In this document: one piece after another, positions 37,685 to 45,821 of the stretch | Layout of the letters: each line of letters starts with the position of its first letter | How positions within the stretch are numbered: the first letter of the stretch is position 1 | Assembly (NCBI GenBank): GCA_963845265.1 | Contig: CAWJRN010000016.1 | Location: 248,001-312,000, forward strand | DNA length: 64,000 bases | Direction of reading: 5' to 3' | Source of the DNA: DYRB01 sp963845265 | GTDB lineage: Bacteria > Pseudomonadota > Gammaproteobacteria > Chromatiales > Chromatiaceae | Made by a program: the position numbers and the translations under genes | The notes under the pieces: model-generated | What the model saw: the letters and a program-made list of their open reading frames with translations, nothing else | What the model was told of the DNA's origin: nothing | Databases searched by the model: none

Positions 37685-38382
37685 TGGCCGAGCAGAGTTC
37701 CTATCTCGACCTGATCCGCGACGGGCTCTGGAGCAATAACCAGCCCCTGGTCGCCCTGCTCGGGCTCTGCCCATTGCTGGCGACCACCACCTCCGCAACT
37801 AACGGCCTGGGGATGGGGCTCGCCACCACGTCGGTGCTGACCATGTCCAACCTGGTGGTCTCCATCATCCGACACCTGGTACGCCCTGAGATACGCCTGC
37901 CGGTCTTCGTCATCATCATCGCGTCCTTCGTCACCGCGGTGGAGCTGCTGATGCACGCCTGGGTGCCCGAGCTGTACAAGGTGCTGGGCATCTTCATCCC
38001 GCTGATCGTGGTGAACTGCATGATCATCGGCCGCGCCGAGGCCTTCGCCTCCAAGAACCCGGTGCCCCGCGCTGTGGTGGACGGCTTGGCCATGGGTGCC
38101 GGCATGACCCTGGTCCTGATGACCCTGGGCGGCATCCGTGAGTTCATCGGTCAGGGGACCCTGTTCGCCCAGGCCGACCTCATGCTCGGACCTATCGGCG
38201 GGGCCCTCAGCATCAACCTCGGTCCGGACTTCCATGGTGCCCTGGTGGCCATCCTGCCCCCAGGTGCCTTCATCGTCCTGGGTCTGCTCATCGCCCTGAA
38301 GAACGTCATAGACAAACGGGTCAAAAGCCGAGAAACCGCCCGGGTGGTCGCCGCGGATGCCGCACCTCAAGCTGTTGGCTGA
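37684..38382 (+). CDS. rnfE: Rnf complex subunit E
   Basis: 232 residues with six membrane helices, a paralogue of RnfA with inverted topology. LLGLCPLLATTTSATNGLGMGLAT and IVVNCMIIGRAEAFAS hold the conserved Cys residues. The last gene of the operon; rnfH and nth, often found next in other bacteria, are absent here. Confidence 0.95.
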   Translation: MAEQSSYLDLIRDGLWSNNQPLVALLGLCPLLATTTSATNGLGMGLATTSVLTMSNLVVSIIRHLVRPEIRLPVFVIIIASFVTAVELLMHAWVPELYKVLGIFIPLIVVNCMIIGRAEAFASKNPVPRAVVDGLAMGAGMTLVLMTLGGIREFIGQGTLFAQADLMLGPIGGALSINLGPDFHGALVAILPPGAFIVLGLLIALKNVIDKRVKSRETARVVAADAAPQAVG

Positions 38383-38478
38383 TTCGTGTCGCTATGGGGG
38401 CCTAGATGACCTTCGGCCTCCATAACGCACAATTGCGGAGGCCTGCGGTTGCACATGGCTGGCCTAGGGGAACACACC

Positions 38479-38526
38479 AGCGCCCCGCCTGGCGGGATCT
38501 GGGATGCCATCAGTGCGATGCCCCCT
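38479..38526 (+). pseudogene. short rnfD-like fragment
   Basis: This stretch translates as SAPPGG-IWDAISA-MPP, matching rnfD SAPPGG-TWDAISA-ATP at 13 of 16 positions. DNA differences are mostly at third codon positions, so it is not a recent copy. The flavin-bearing Thr is not kept. It lies about 100 bp after rnfE in otherwise empty sequence and may be the last trace of a second rnfD. Confidence 0.5.
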
Positions 38527-38621
38527 AGGGGAAGGACAACCAATATCTCCCCCCTCTTAATGCATATACACAACTACATCGGTCGAGGACCTGCCCAGCG
38601 CTTGAGGCACTCGGTCTGAGA

Positions 38622-39089
38622 TCAGTCCATCACCCGGCCTTCCGGCAGCTCGTCACGCAACAGCTGAGCGAGTCCAGCAAGATTGTCGTAGCCCTCCAGG
38701 CGGATTCCTCGACCATTTGTCAGCCGCAACTGGATGTGCTGCATGTTTCCTTTGCGCTGAAAAAGTCGCATCGCGGCGACCTGCCCCAGATCCAGCTCCG
38801 TAACCTGGCCACGGGTGGAGAATCGGAGCATCCCAGGAGCGACCTCCAGGTAATGTTCGCGAATCAATCGCTGATATCGCAGGAAGCGGGCCAGGTTAAT
38901 AAGATTGGCAAGGACCGCAAAGCCGACCACCGACCACAGCAAGGTGACGTTGTAGGTTGTGGGGTCCCGCTCATGCGCCACGAGCACAACGATCACCAGC
39001 GCCGCACTCAGGACACCCCCCCAGGCGATGTTGCGCCAGCGCTTGCTCCGCTCAGACGCACCAATCGAAAAGCGCTCCGACTGTGTCAT
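38622..39089 (-). CDS. membrane protein with a PH-like soluble domain
   Basis: About 155 residues. Two membrane helices (about residues 22-40 and 48-65) are followed by a soluble domain of beta pattern (LEVAPGMLRFSTRGQVTELDL, then QLRLTNGRGIRLEGYD), similar in layout to bacterial PH domains. The ATG overlaps the stop of the SixA-Nudix gene (TGATG), so the two are translationally coupled. I do not recognise a named family. Confidence 0.65.
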   Translation of the reverse strand: MTQSERFSIGASERSKRWRNIAWGGVLSAALVIVVLVAHERDPTTYNVTLLWSVVGFAVLANLINLARFLRYQRLIREHYLEVAPGMLRFSTRGQVTELDLGQVAAMRLFQRKGNMQHIQLRLTNGRGIRLEGYDNLAGLAQLLRDELPEGRVMD

Positions 39090-40066
39090 CACTCGCCCCC
39101 TCCGCAGCCAAGCGAGCGTGCGAGCCCGCCAATCATGTCACGCAGCTCTGGATGATCGAGCAGGCCACCGGCCTCTGCGACCGACACCCACTTGCGCGAA
39201 CGGTATCGCTCTTCCCACAGCTCGTCTTCCACGACCTCATGGACCTCCATAGGGTAGACCTCGACACTGCACAGCCCCCCCCATTTCTCGTAGTCGTAGG
39301 TACCCAAGGGCGCGGTCCCGGTCTTGCCTCGCACACCGGCCTCCTCAAAAGCCTCTTTCGCCGCCGACTCCCGGGGCGACAGCTCCGGCTCTTTGACGCC
39401 CTTGGGGACGACCCAGCGCTTACCCTTGCGCGAGGAGATCACCAGCACTTCTAGCCCGCCGTTGCGCAGCCGGTACGGGATCACCGCCGATTGGGTGTAG
39501 TAGTAGGCTGGGCGCTTGCCGGTGCGCTGCTCCTTGCCCGAGGGAGTCGGGAACATCTCGGGCACCTCGGCCGGTCGGGTCACCGAGATCAGCCTGGCGC
39601 AACGCGCGCCCAGGGCGGCCCATTCCGAGTCGGTCTCCAACAGGGCGAGCGCTGCAGTCGGCAGAAGCTTGCCGTCGGCAGGGATCGCCACCGGCTCTTC
39701 CGACAAGAACTGCACCAACTGCTCGAGTCCTGGATTATGGCCCACCAACATCACGGCCTCAGCCTCTTTGGGGCTGTCGGCGAGTGCCGCGAGCAGCTCA
39801 CCCACCCCGGCGGCATAGGCCCGACCATCGAAGCGCACATCTTTTAACTTCAGCCCAATCGTCGCGCAGACGGCTTCGGCCGTCTCCGCCGCCCGCGCCG
39901 CCGAGGAACTAACAATATGCACGGGCACCAGATGCTGCGCCTGCATCCAGGCGGCCATACGCTGCGCGCCAAGTCGACCCCGCTCCACCAGGGGCCGATC
40001 AAAATCTTGCTTTCCCGTACTCCAGTCCGACTTCCCGTGCCGCAACACCAACAATTTACGCCGCAT
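39089..40066 (-). CDS. SixA-type histidine phosphatase fused to Nudix hydrolase
   Basis: 325 residues, two domains. Residues 1-160 are a SixA-like phosphatase: Arg9-His10-Gly11 nucleophile motif and the distal His110 in VGHNPG. Residues 187-320 are a Nudix hydrolase with the catalytic helix KEAFEEAGV (237-245) and PKGVKEPELSPRESAA before it, resembling bacterial diphosphoinositol/polyphosphate or dinucleotide Nudix enzymes. Mycobacterial MutT1 has the same two domains in reverse order. The substrate is unknown. Coupled to the downstream membrane PH-like gene. Confidence 0.85.
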   Translation of the reverse strand: MRRKLLVLRHGKSDWSTGKQDFDRPLVERGRLGAQRMAAWMQAQHLVPVHIVSSSAARAAETAEAVCATIGLKLKDVRFDGRAYAAGVGELLAALADSPKEAEAVMLVGHNPGLEQLVQFLSEEPVAIPADGKLLPTAALALLETDSEWAALGARCARLISVTRPAEVPEMFPTPSGKEQRTGKRPAYYYTQSAVIPYRLRNGGLEVLVISSRKGKRWVVPKGVKEPELSPRESAAKEAFEEAGVRGKTGTAPLGTYDYEKWGGLCSVEVYPMEVHEVVEDELWEERYRSRKWVSVAEAGGLLDHPELRDMIGGLARSLGCGGGE

Positions 40067-40208
40067 GTTTCGATCCTACCGGCGGCCCGCACTCACGCTG
40101 AAAGCAGGTCCGCCTGAATAAAAAAATGAATATACCTAAGAAGAGTAATTCAGCCGCGAATGAACGCAGCCACCGGTCCGATCACGTTTCATCCGGTCGC
40201 CCCCCCGA

Positions 40209-40865
40209 TCACCAATTCCACGGCATCATGCGCCCCGCCCGCCCCATGGTGGAGTCCACGCCACTGGCCATGACCGACACCTGCATGTGCATCCCCTGGA
40301 TCTCCGTCGCCAAGACGGGCAAGGCATTCATCTTTTCATTCATCCCCTGAACGTCGCTCGCTATCCCCGGCAAGGCGTCCATCTTAGCGCTCATCCCACG
40401 CATCTCCTGGTTCATTGCGACCATCTGGGTGGCCATGCTTGGGATGACATCCATGGACCGACTCATGTCCGCCAGGACGTGGGCGACCGCGGCACCGGCG
40501 TTGAAGTCGGGGGAGACGTCGAGGTACCGGCTCACCCAATCGAGCCGTTGCTCGAAGCGTTGGAGCTTCATGCGTTCCTCGTCCGGGAGCGCCGCAAGCA
40601 TTTGGGTCCGACTGATCGCAGCCGCCTCCGGGTCGGTCGACGCCAGCTTCGGCGGGAGCACGCGGGTAAGCAGCTGATCCACTTGTGACATCGTCAGGTA
40701 GGCCATGCCGCACAGGATGACCAGGGTAGCGACGAATAGACCAACCCGGACGCGTCGGTCAGCGCGTCGCGCCGCTTCGTGGCGAGTCTGCATCTGCTCC
40801 ATCGCAGCGGTGACCCGGAGCAGCGCCTCCGCGATCTGCGACTGTTCTTCGCTCGTGGTTGGCAT
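40209..40865 (-). CDS. membrane-anchored protein with Met-rich helical repeats
   Basis: 218 residues. One membrane helix (about residues 40-62) is followed by a long helical region. The C-terminal half holds three loose repeats of about 18-20 residues (MDVIPSMATQMVAMNQEM, MDALPGIASDVQGMNEKM, MNALPVLATEIQGMHMQV), which look like a coiled coil of heptads rich in Met. It lies 22 bp after the mini-MscS gene on the same strand, suggesting a joint role at the membrane. I cannot assign a family. Confidence 0.7.
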   Translation of the reverse strand: MPTTSEEQSQIAEALLRVTAAMEQMQTRHEAARRADRRVRVGLFVATLVILCGMAYLTMSQVDQLLTRVLPPKLASTDPEAAAISRTQMLAALPDEERMKLQRFEQRLDWVSRYLDVSPDFNAGAAVAHVLADMSRSMDVIPSMATQMVAMNQEMRGMSAKMDALPGIASDVQGMNEKMNALPVLATEIQGMHMQVSVMASGVDSTMGRAGRMMPWNW

Positions 40866-40887
40866 GCGATTTTCCTGTGGCTTCTCT

Positions 40888-41865
40888 CTAGATGCTCGAT
40901 CCCAACACGGGCCTTACCGCCGCTTGAGCTACACCGTCGTCCGGGCTCGTGTGTCCACCCAGCGGGGGAGCCTCTTTCCCGCGTCGCAGCTCCACCTGCA
41001 GTGGCCCAGACGTGTCCAGGTGCAGATCGCGCTGGGGGAAGGCGATCACGATCCCGACAGCATTGAACTTTTCATTGATCGCCTCGTTTAGGTCGCTGAC
41101 GGTCCCCAGCCGAACATCGACCGAGTCCACAAAACACCGCAGGACCATGGTCAGGGCGTTGTCGCCGAAGGCCTCGAAGATTACCGAAGGGGCCGGCTCG
41201 CTAAGGACGGTCTCGTGCTCCCTGGCAGCCTCCTCCAGCAGACGCATCGCCTGACGGACGTTGGAGCCGTAGGCGATGCCCACCGAGATCAGCAGCCGCG
41301 TCGTCTGGTCGGACAGAGACCAATTGAGCAGTTGCTTGGTGATGAACTCCTTGTTCGGGACCAGCAGTTCTTTGCCGTCCCAATTCTTGATGGTCGTGGC
41401 ACGGATGCGGATGCGGGTGACGGTCCCGTCCGTATCGCCCACGGTCACCACGTCACCCACGCGGACCGGTCGCTCGAACAGGATGATGATGCCGCTGATG
41501 AAATTGGCCACGATCTCCTGGAGACCAAATCCGACCCCGACACCCAGCGCCGCGACCAACCATTGAAGCTTCGACCAGTCGGTGCCTAGGTTCTTGAACA
41601 CCAGCACAAGCCCGATGGTGATCACCGTATAGTTGGTCAGGGTGGTGACCGTGTAGCGATCGCCTGCCGACATTTCCGATCGCCTGAGCAGCACGATCTC
41701 CAAGGCTGCAGGGAGTCGCTTCGCGAGCACAACGGTGGCGACCGCGTAGATGAGGGTCAGGGCGACATCCGCTAGGCTGACGGGCAACATCTTGACCACG
41801 CCGTCCACCGTCGCGTCGTGGTACCAGAGCGTGACGTCATTCAAGATACGAAAGGCAGGAAACAC
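40888..41865 (-). CDS. mini MscS-type channel, derived from MscK-like gene by deletion
   Basis: 325 residues from the GTG at 41865. It equals only the last third of MscK-type channels: two helices, the pore helix QWLVAALGVGVGFGLQEIVANFISG, the beta domain (GDVVTVGDTDGTV) and the C-terminal alpha/beta domain (IAFPQRD). It closely matches the C-terminus of the full-length paralogue at 51147-54623. AGGAGG (41872-41877) sits 6 nt before the GTG. That Shine-Dalgarno sequence falls inside codons of the original 5' coding part, which survives upstream in another frame. Confidence 0.85.
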   Translation of the reverse strand: MFPAFRILNDVTLWYHDATVDGVVKMLPVSLADVALTLIYAVATVVLAKRLPAALEIVLLRRSEMSAGDRYTVTTLTNYTVITIGLVLVFKNLGTDWSKLQWLVAALGVGVGFGLQEIVANFISGIIILFERPVRVGDVVTVGDTDGTVTRIRIRATTIKNWDGKELLVPNKEFITKQLLNWSLSDQTTRLLISVGIAYGSNVRQAMRLLEEAAREHETVLSEPAPSVIFEAFGDNALTMVLRCFVDSVDVRLGTVSDLNEAINEKFNAVGIVIAFPQRDLHLDTSGPLQVELRRGKEAPPLGGHTSPDDGVAQAAVRPVLGSSI

Positions 41866-42043
41866 TGGCGACCTCCTGGATTTTCGCCTCGATAATCTCT
41901 TCGGTGACCGTACCTGGCGTGGGGACGTCCCCAGCAGGTTCCTCGCACAAGGCCACCTGCCAAACCAGCAGCAGTCCTAGCATCGAGGGCGCCAGGGGAA
42001 AGGCCCTGCTGCCTATTGGTCTTCTAAACTCGGTAATCGGCAC
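41837..42043 (-). pseudogene. 5' remnant of the MscK-type gene
   Basis: A GTG or ATG (41983) start gives a signal-like segment (MLGLLLVWQVALC) and TVTEEIIEAKIQEVAS, which matches the start of the 51147 channel (VTSGLLDSKLKEVEAATD). After about 15 residues the frame runs into the 3' part of the gene out of frame. The join lies near 41865. By comparison with the paralogue about 780 codons are missing. Confidence 0.7.
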
Positions 42044-42567
42044 GATAGCGTCGTTGTGTGGGGTGAATGGCTCAGAAGGCTATCATGCCACGGCCCCTCA
42101 GACGCGGTGATAGCCGGTAACCGTTCAGATCCCCTGTGTGCCGAGGGGGCGAGGGTTGGAGTGAGAGGGTAGCCCGCCAGTCGCTGACGAGGCGGCGCTC
42201 GCTCAAGGCCAGCACCCGCGAGGCGAGGTTTGCCACATGGTACTCAAGCAGAATCAGAAACCAACGCAGCAACGGGCTGTACGACAATCTCTCGCAGGCT
42301 CAAACGCCGGGCCTCGGACCGCAGAATGTCGAACGGCTTTACTACCCGCCTGGCCGGGCGGTGTAAAGCATCGAGGCCAACATCTTGTTGCGACCGAAAA
42401 TCTTGTTCAGCGCAGCTTCGTCCTGGTCGACTCGCACTGTGACCTTGCAGAGTGACTTCCTTCGATGCTAGGTTGTTCCGTCGATCCCAGCCGCCGTGTG
42501 ATTGGAGTTCCTGTATCCTATCGCCTAAAGGCGCGACACCTGCCTTCGTGAAAAACGTTAATTGACA
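42044..42567. other. unassigned intergenic sequence
   Basis: About 520 bp. The minus strand has short coding-like stretches in different frames (for example RVDQDEAALNKIFGRNKMLAS near 42400 and LLEYHVANLASRVLALSERR near 42200). They may be the remains of a mobile-element or phage gene, but I do not recognise them. No intact gene is seen. Confidence 0.35.
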
Positions 42568-42831
42568 ATGAGGTACTCTGAAATGAAAAAAAAGATCCGA
42601 AACAAGATTCAAAAGGGCAAGATCCGCTATGCCTTCTCGGTCTCAAAAGACCCTGAAGGAAACGCTGCACTGTATGCGGTAAGACAGTGTTTCTCCAAGA
42701 AAAAGGGGCGATATGTCAACGACGTGAAGGGGAAGGACAAGTACGGACCTGTTGCTAAGCCAGTGACGTTGGAGGAAGCCCGTGGAATATTAGCTGCAGG
42801 GTTGGAAAGTGGGTGGCCAAGCAACGGGTAA
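42568..42831 (+). CDS. small Lys-rich basic protein
   Basis: 87 residues from the ATG at 42568; a later ATG at 42583 (MKKKIRNKIQ) is also possible. Very basic N-terminus, then SVSKDPEGNAALYAVRQCFSKKKGRYVND and a C-terminal LEEARGILAAGLESGW. Its base composition is lower in G+C than its neighbours, suggesting transfer. I do not recognise a family. No clear ribosome binding site. Confidence 0.5.
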   Translation: MRYSEMKKKIRNKIQKGKIRYAFSVSKDPEGNAALYAVRQCFSKKKGRYVNDVKGKDKYGPVAKPVTLEEARGILAAGLESGWPSNG

Positions 42832-42832
42832 A

Positions 42833-43441
42833 TTATGCATAGTCGCGCGGGTCGAGCACTTCGCCCGTCATCGCACCTTCCACACTTGCTCTGTAGGCCT
42901 TCGCTACGACCGCGGCCGATAAACCCGGCGAGGGATCGCGGCCCAATGCAACCAGCGTCTCCCGAACCCAGGGTGGCGAGACCACGTTGATGCGTATCCC
43001 CCGCGGCAACCCAAGCGCTGCGGCCCGCGAGAAGGCCTCCACTCCGGCGTTGACCATACTGATTGACGAGCTGTCCGGGCTTGGATGCTGACTCAGCACA
43101 CCGCTTGTGAGTGTGAACGAGCCTCCATCTGACATTCGAGCCAAACCTAGCCGGACGAGATTCACTTGACCCATCAGCTTACTGGTAAGGCCGAGTTGGA
43201 AGTCGTCATCGGATAGGTCCACGAGCGATCCAAAGGCGACTTCGCCGGCCGCGCAGACAACAGCGTCGTAGGGCGCAACGGCACCGAACAAGGCACGGAG
43301 CGAACTCGGCTGTGAGATATCCGCATGCAGATCACCGCTTGTGCGGCCTACGTGGACCAGTTCGTGCCGTTGTGAAAGCACTTGATCGATTGCTCGACCG
43401 ATGGTTCCATTCGCGCCGATGAGGAGAATTCGCATAGACAT
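42833..43441 (-). CDS. short-chain dehydrogenase-like protein lacking YxxxK
   Basis: 202 residues. The nucleotide-binding GANGTIGRAI at the N-terminus and a CAAGEVAF (NAG-like) segment show the SDR fold. At the catalytic position the sequence is SSSISMVNAGVEAF, without the Tyr and Lys of YxxxK. The end RGIRINVVSPPWVRETL is typical of SDR. A subgroup of atypical SDR proteins shares this SMVN pattern. It could be a non-catalytic or different-chemistry relative. It converges with the Lys-rich gene. Confidence 0.8.
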   Translation of the reverse strand: MSMRILLIGANGTIGRAIDQVLSQRHELVHVGRTSGDLHADISQPSSLRALFGAVAPYDAVVCAAGEVAFGSLVDLSDDDFQLGLTSKLMGQVNLVRLGLARMSDGGSFTLTSGVLSQHPSPDSSSISMVNAGVEAFSRAAALGLPRGIRINVVSPPWVRETLVALGRDPSPGLSAAVVAKAYRASVEGAMTGEVLDPRDYA

Positions 43442-43543
43442 CGGTTCCAGCTATGGTTGGTTATGCACAACGTTGGAGTTTAGCGAGCGACAAAAAGCGC
43501 AGCTTTTTGACGATCCGCTGGAACGACTTGTTATGTTCATTTC

Positions 43544-43839
43544 TCATTGAATCTTGGCGCTCTTGCTTAGATTGTGGCGGGCGCAGAGTAACTGCACATT
43601 CTCAACTTTCAGCGACGTGCCACCTTTCGAAAAGGGCAGAATGTGATCGAAGTGGAGCTCGTCGGTTGCACCGCACGTTACACACTTACCGCCATCGCGC
43701 GCCCACACTTCAAGCTTTTTACACTGGTTGGAATAATGCGACTACGCTCAACAAGGCGATTGATAATTTCTTCCGCAGCCGATTCGTTAGACACGCCTTC
43801 AACTGCAACGAGTTTGAATTTGAATACATTACCTCTCAC
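43544..43839 (-). pseudogene. HNH endonuclease gene with frameshift
   Basis: From GTG 43839 (GGAG 8 nt upstream) the first 45 codons read NVFKFKLVAVEGVSNESAA. Near 43718-43728 the frame must shift by one base to reach LEVWARDGGKCVTCGATDE, then HFDHILPFSKGG, then LLCARHNLSKSAKIQ, the full HNH core ending at TGA 43544. HNH residues (His-Asp-His plus four Cys pairs) are intact. This resembles 5-methylcytosine-type restriction endonucleases (McrA-like HNH). It is either a pseudogene or a one-base sequence error. Confidence 0.7.
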
Positions 43840-44491
43840 GCTTCAACTCCAGATCGAGCATAACTAGATTTCGACGGACCATGTACCTGCTGTGGGGGCC
43901 CTCTACGAGCATCGGATCACAGACCGGCCGCCGCGCCAAGGGGTTGAGCCAGCTTGATCGTTGCTTCCGACCCCAATTGATCAGGCAATTTTGCCGAATA
44001 TGTCCAAACTACCGGCGATTTTGCCGGAAAATCGGCCCTGCCCGAGGCCTGCTTGCCTCGGAACATCGTCCGATCCGACAGTGGCTTGAGTATGACGGCG
44101 CACACCAAACAGCGGCGGTAAATGCGGCCGCGTGGATGCGAGTAGTTCCCGGCAAGACCCCTTGGAGGGGTTGCCCGGTATTGGTTGGCCTGGCCCGGCA
44201 CGCAGGAGAACAGGGTGCAGCAGGCGGAAACCGGCGCCACGGCACGAAATCACTGGAGCAGTTGCCTCATATCCTCGCCCCAATCTCCCAAGCGGCCGCT
44301 GTACCTCGTATTGCAGTCCGTGCTTCCAGGCACCTGGGCGGCTGCTGCTGGCCGACTGCTCGGTAAGGGTTACTCAACGTGACCAGGGACGTGCCGCGTC
44401 AAAGGCAGCAACGGCAATAGCGCAGCGGCGACGCCTGAGAGAGACCCCCAGCAAAGTCAGGTATTTGGGTAGCGTCGAGAGCGCTACCGTA
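43840..44491. other. unassigned sequence
   Basis: About 650 bp between the HNH remnant and the CBS gene. Several overlapping frames are open in both strands, as expected at high G+C, but none has a ribosome binding site or recognisable domain. No feature can be supported. Confidence 0.4.
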
Positions 44492-45001
44492 CTAGCGTGC
44501 GAGCACGCGCTCCGCCAGGCGCAGCATGTCCGGGAACTCGTAGATGAGCATGGCGATGACGCCGATCGCCAACGCCAGGGTGACGGCGCCAACGAGGTTG
44601 ACCAGAAAGTCCTTCCGACGACCCTTGTTGGCCATGGCGTGGGCCAGATCGGTGATGTGGACCAGGCCAAGCAGTTGGTCGCCGCGAAACACCAGCAACC
44701 TGCGACATTTGTGGGCCTGCATCTTGCTGATGGCCCGCAGACACTCGCTGTCGTAGGGGATCGAGACCAGATTGTGCGCACAGACCTCTCCGACCTTGAC
44801 CGCGGCCGGATCGAGCCCGCACCCGACCACGCGCTTGAGCAGATCGCTCTCGGTAAAGAGTCCGCTGACCCGCCCGTTTCGGGTGAGGACCAGGGAGCCC
44901 AGATCGCGCTCGGCCATGACCGCCGCCGCCTGCGCAACGCTCGCCCCCTCATCCAGGGTAACGGCGACCTCGCTGACCAGTTCCTCGACCGTACACCTCA
45001 T
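44492..45001 (-). CDS. CBS-domain protein with C-terminal membrane helix
   Basis: 169 residues. A pair of CBS motifs (about residues 8-60 and 70-125; VAQAAAVMAERDLGSLVL, then GLFTESDLLKR) forms a Bateman module, which in this family binds adenine nucleotides. A single C-terminal membrane helix (LVNLVGAVTLALAIGVIAMLIY) anchors it. Proteins of this layout are likely regulators of a membrane partner. No partner lies adjacent except a broken small gene. Confidence 0.75.
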   Translation of the reverse strand: MRCTVEELVSEVAVTLDEGASVAQAAAVMAERDLGSLVLTRNGRVSGLFTESDLLKRVVGCGLDPAAVKVGEVCAHNLVSIPYDSECLRAISKMQAHKCRRLLVFRGDQLLGLVHITDLAHAMANKGRRKDFLVNLVGAVTLALAIGVIAMLIYEFPDMLRLAERVLAR

Positions 45002-45023
45002 GGCGCCATCCCCCTATGCCGCG

Positions 45024-45291
45024 CTACCAGGGCCGATATTCCAACCCAGGGATATCGGAACGCTCGAATACCTGGGGCAGGCTGGAGACGACATCCGACA
45101 GCTCCGCGAAGCTGACATAGCGCCCATAGGAGGCCCGGGCGGCATCGACGGGCAGCTCGAGCCAATAGCGGTCTGGGGTTGGCTCGCATAGGACTTGGAG
45201 GATGTTGTCGGCGCTGTCGACGAGGCCGATGAAGTCGTCCTCGGTGTGAAGTCTGCGGCAGGAGTTGTTCGCACACCGCCTTGGCAGTCAT
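45024..45291 (-). pseudogene. small conserved gene with one-base frame break
   Basis: From ATG 45291 the sequence reads MTAKAVC, then, after one missing base near 45270, continues as NNSCRRLHTEDDFIGLVDSADN, with coding-like codon use to the stop at 45024 (FERSDIPGLEYRPW). About 88 residues if repaired. Two Cys at the front suggest a metal site. I do not recognise a family. A longer start at 45360 (MHYRVFYLF) is possible. Confidence 0.55.
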
Positions 45292-45821
45292 CTCGACTGC
45301 ACTGGTGGACGACACCGACTCGCCGGTACGGGAAAACAGGTAGAAGACTCGGTAGTGCATGGGAATCGCGCTCTGGTGTTGCCGGCGGGCCTGGGATTGG
45401 GAGCGCCGCGAAGGCGTCTCCACCTAGCCACCCCAGGGCCGAAGACCTAGCGCAACAGTACCATTTTCATGATCAATTCACGACCATGACGGCGCCCAAA
45501 GCAGATGCTGATTAAAGCCATCCCTGGCTTAAATCAGCTCGCGCGCCCCGAGGCGCGACTCGTGGGGCGCTCCATTTTCAACGGCTTAGCGCCGTTGAAA
45601 ATGGCGGGCCATCCTTGGCCCATGGGGCCTGTCAGGCCGCACCTGAGGCGCGTGGTACTATTTCGGTCACCGCGCCAAGCGCACCACTTGGCCTTGCTCA
45701 GGCCCGCATGCAGCGGCCTATATCGGACTTTAAATAAATGATCTATCATACTGTCTGATAGCGTTTCTAGGCGCGATCACTATAGCAGCCCAAACCTCCC
45801 CAGCAGAGAGATCAGAGTCCT
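45292..45821. other. hairpin-rich intergenic region
   Basis: About 530 bp with several inverted repeats, the clearest a perfect 14-bp stem at 45572-45604 (CCATTTTCAACGGC with GCCGTTGAAAATGG, loop TTAGC). Others include AAGCC/GGCTT and GGGCCATC/GGCCC near 45510 and 45610. No gene is seen. It may be a non-coding RNA or simply repeats. Confidence 0.4.
45572..45604. repeat. perfect 14-bp hairpin
   Basis: Fourteen perfectly paired bases around a five-base loop. No T-run, and no gene directly before it on either strand, so it is not an obvious terminator. Confidence 0.7.

Noticed and set aside
38383..38621. A 54-codon plus-strand ORF containing the rnfD-like stretch
   Set aside because: Only 16 codons resemble RnfD and the rest is not protein-like, so I report a fragment, not a gene.
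43840..44491. Open frames between the HNH remnant and the CBS gene
   Set aside because: Overlapping frames on both strands, no ribosome binding sites, no recognisable motif.
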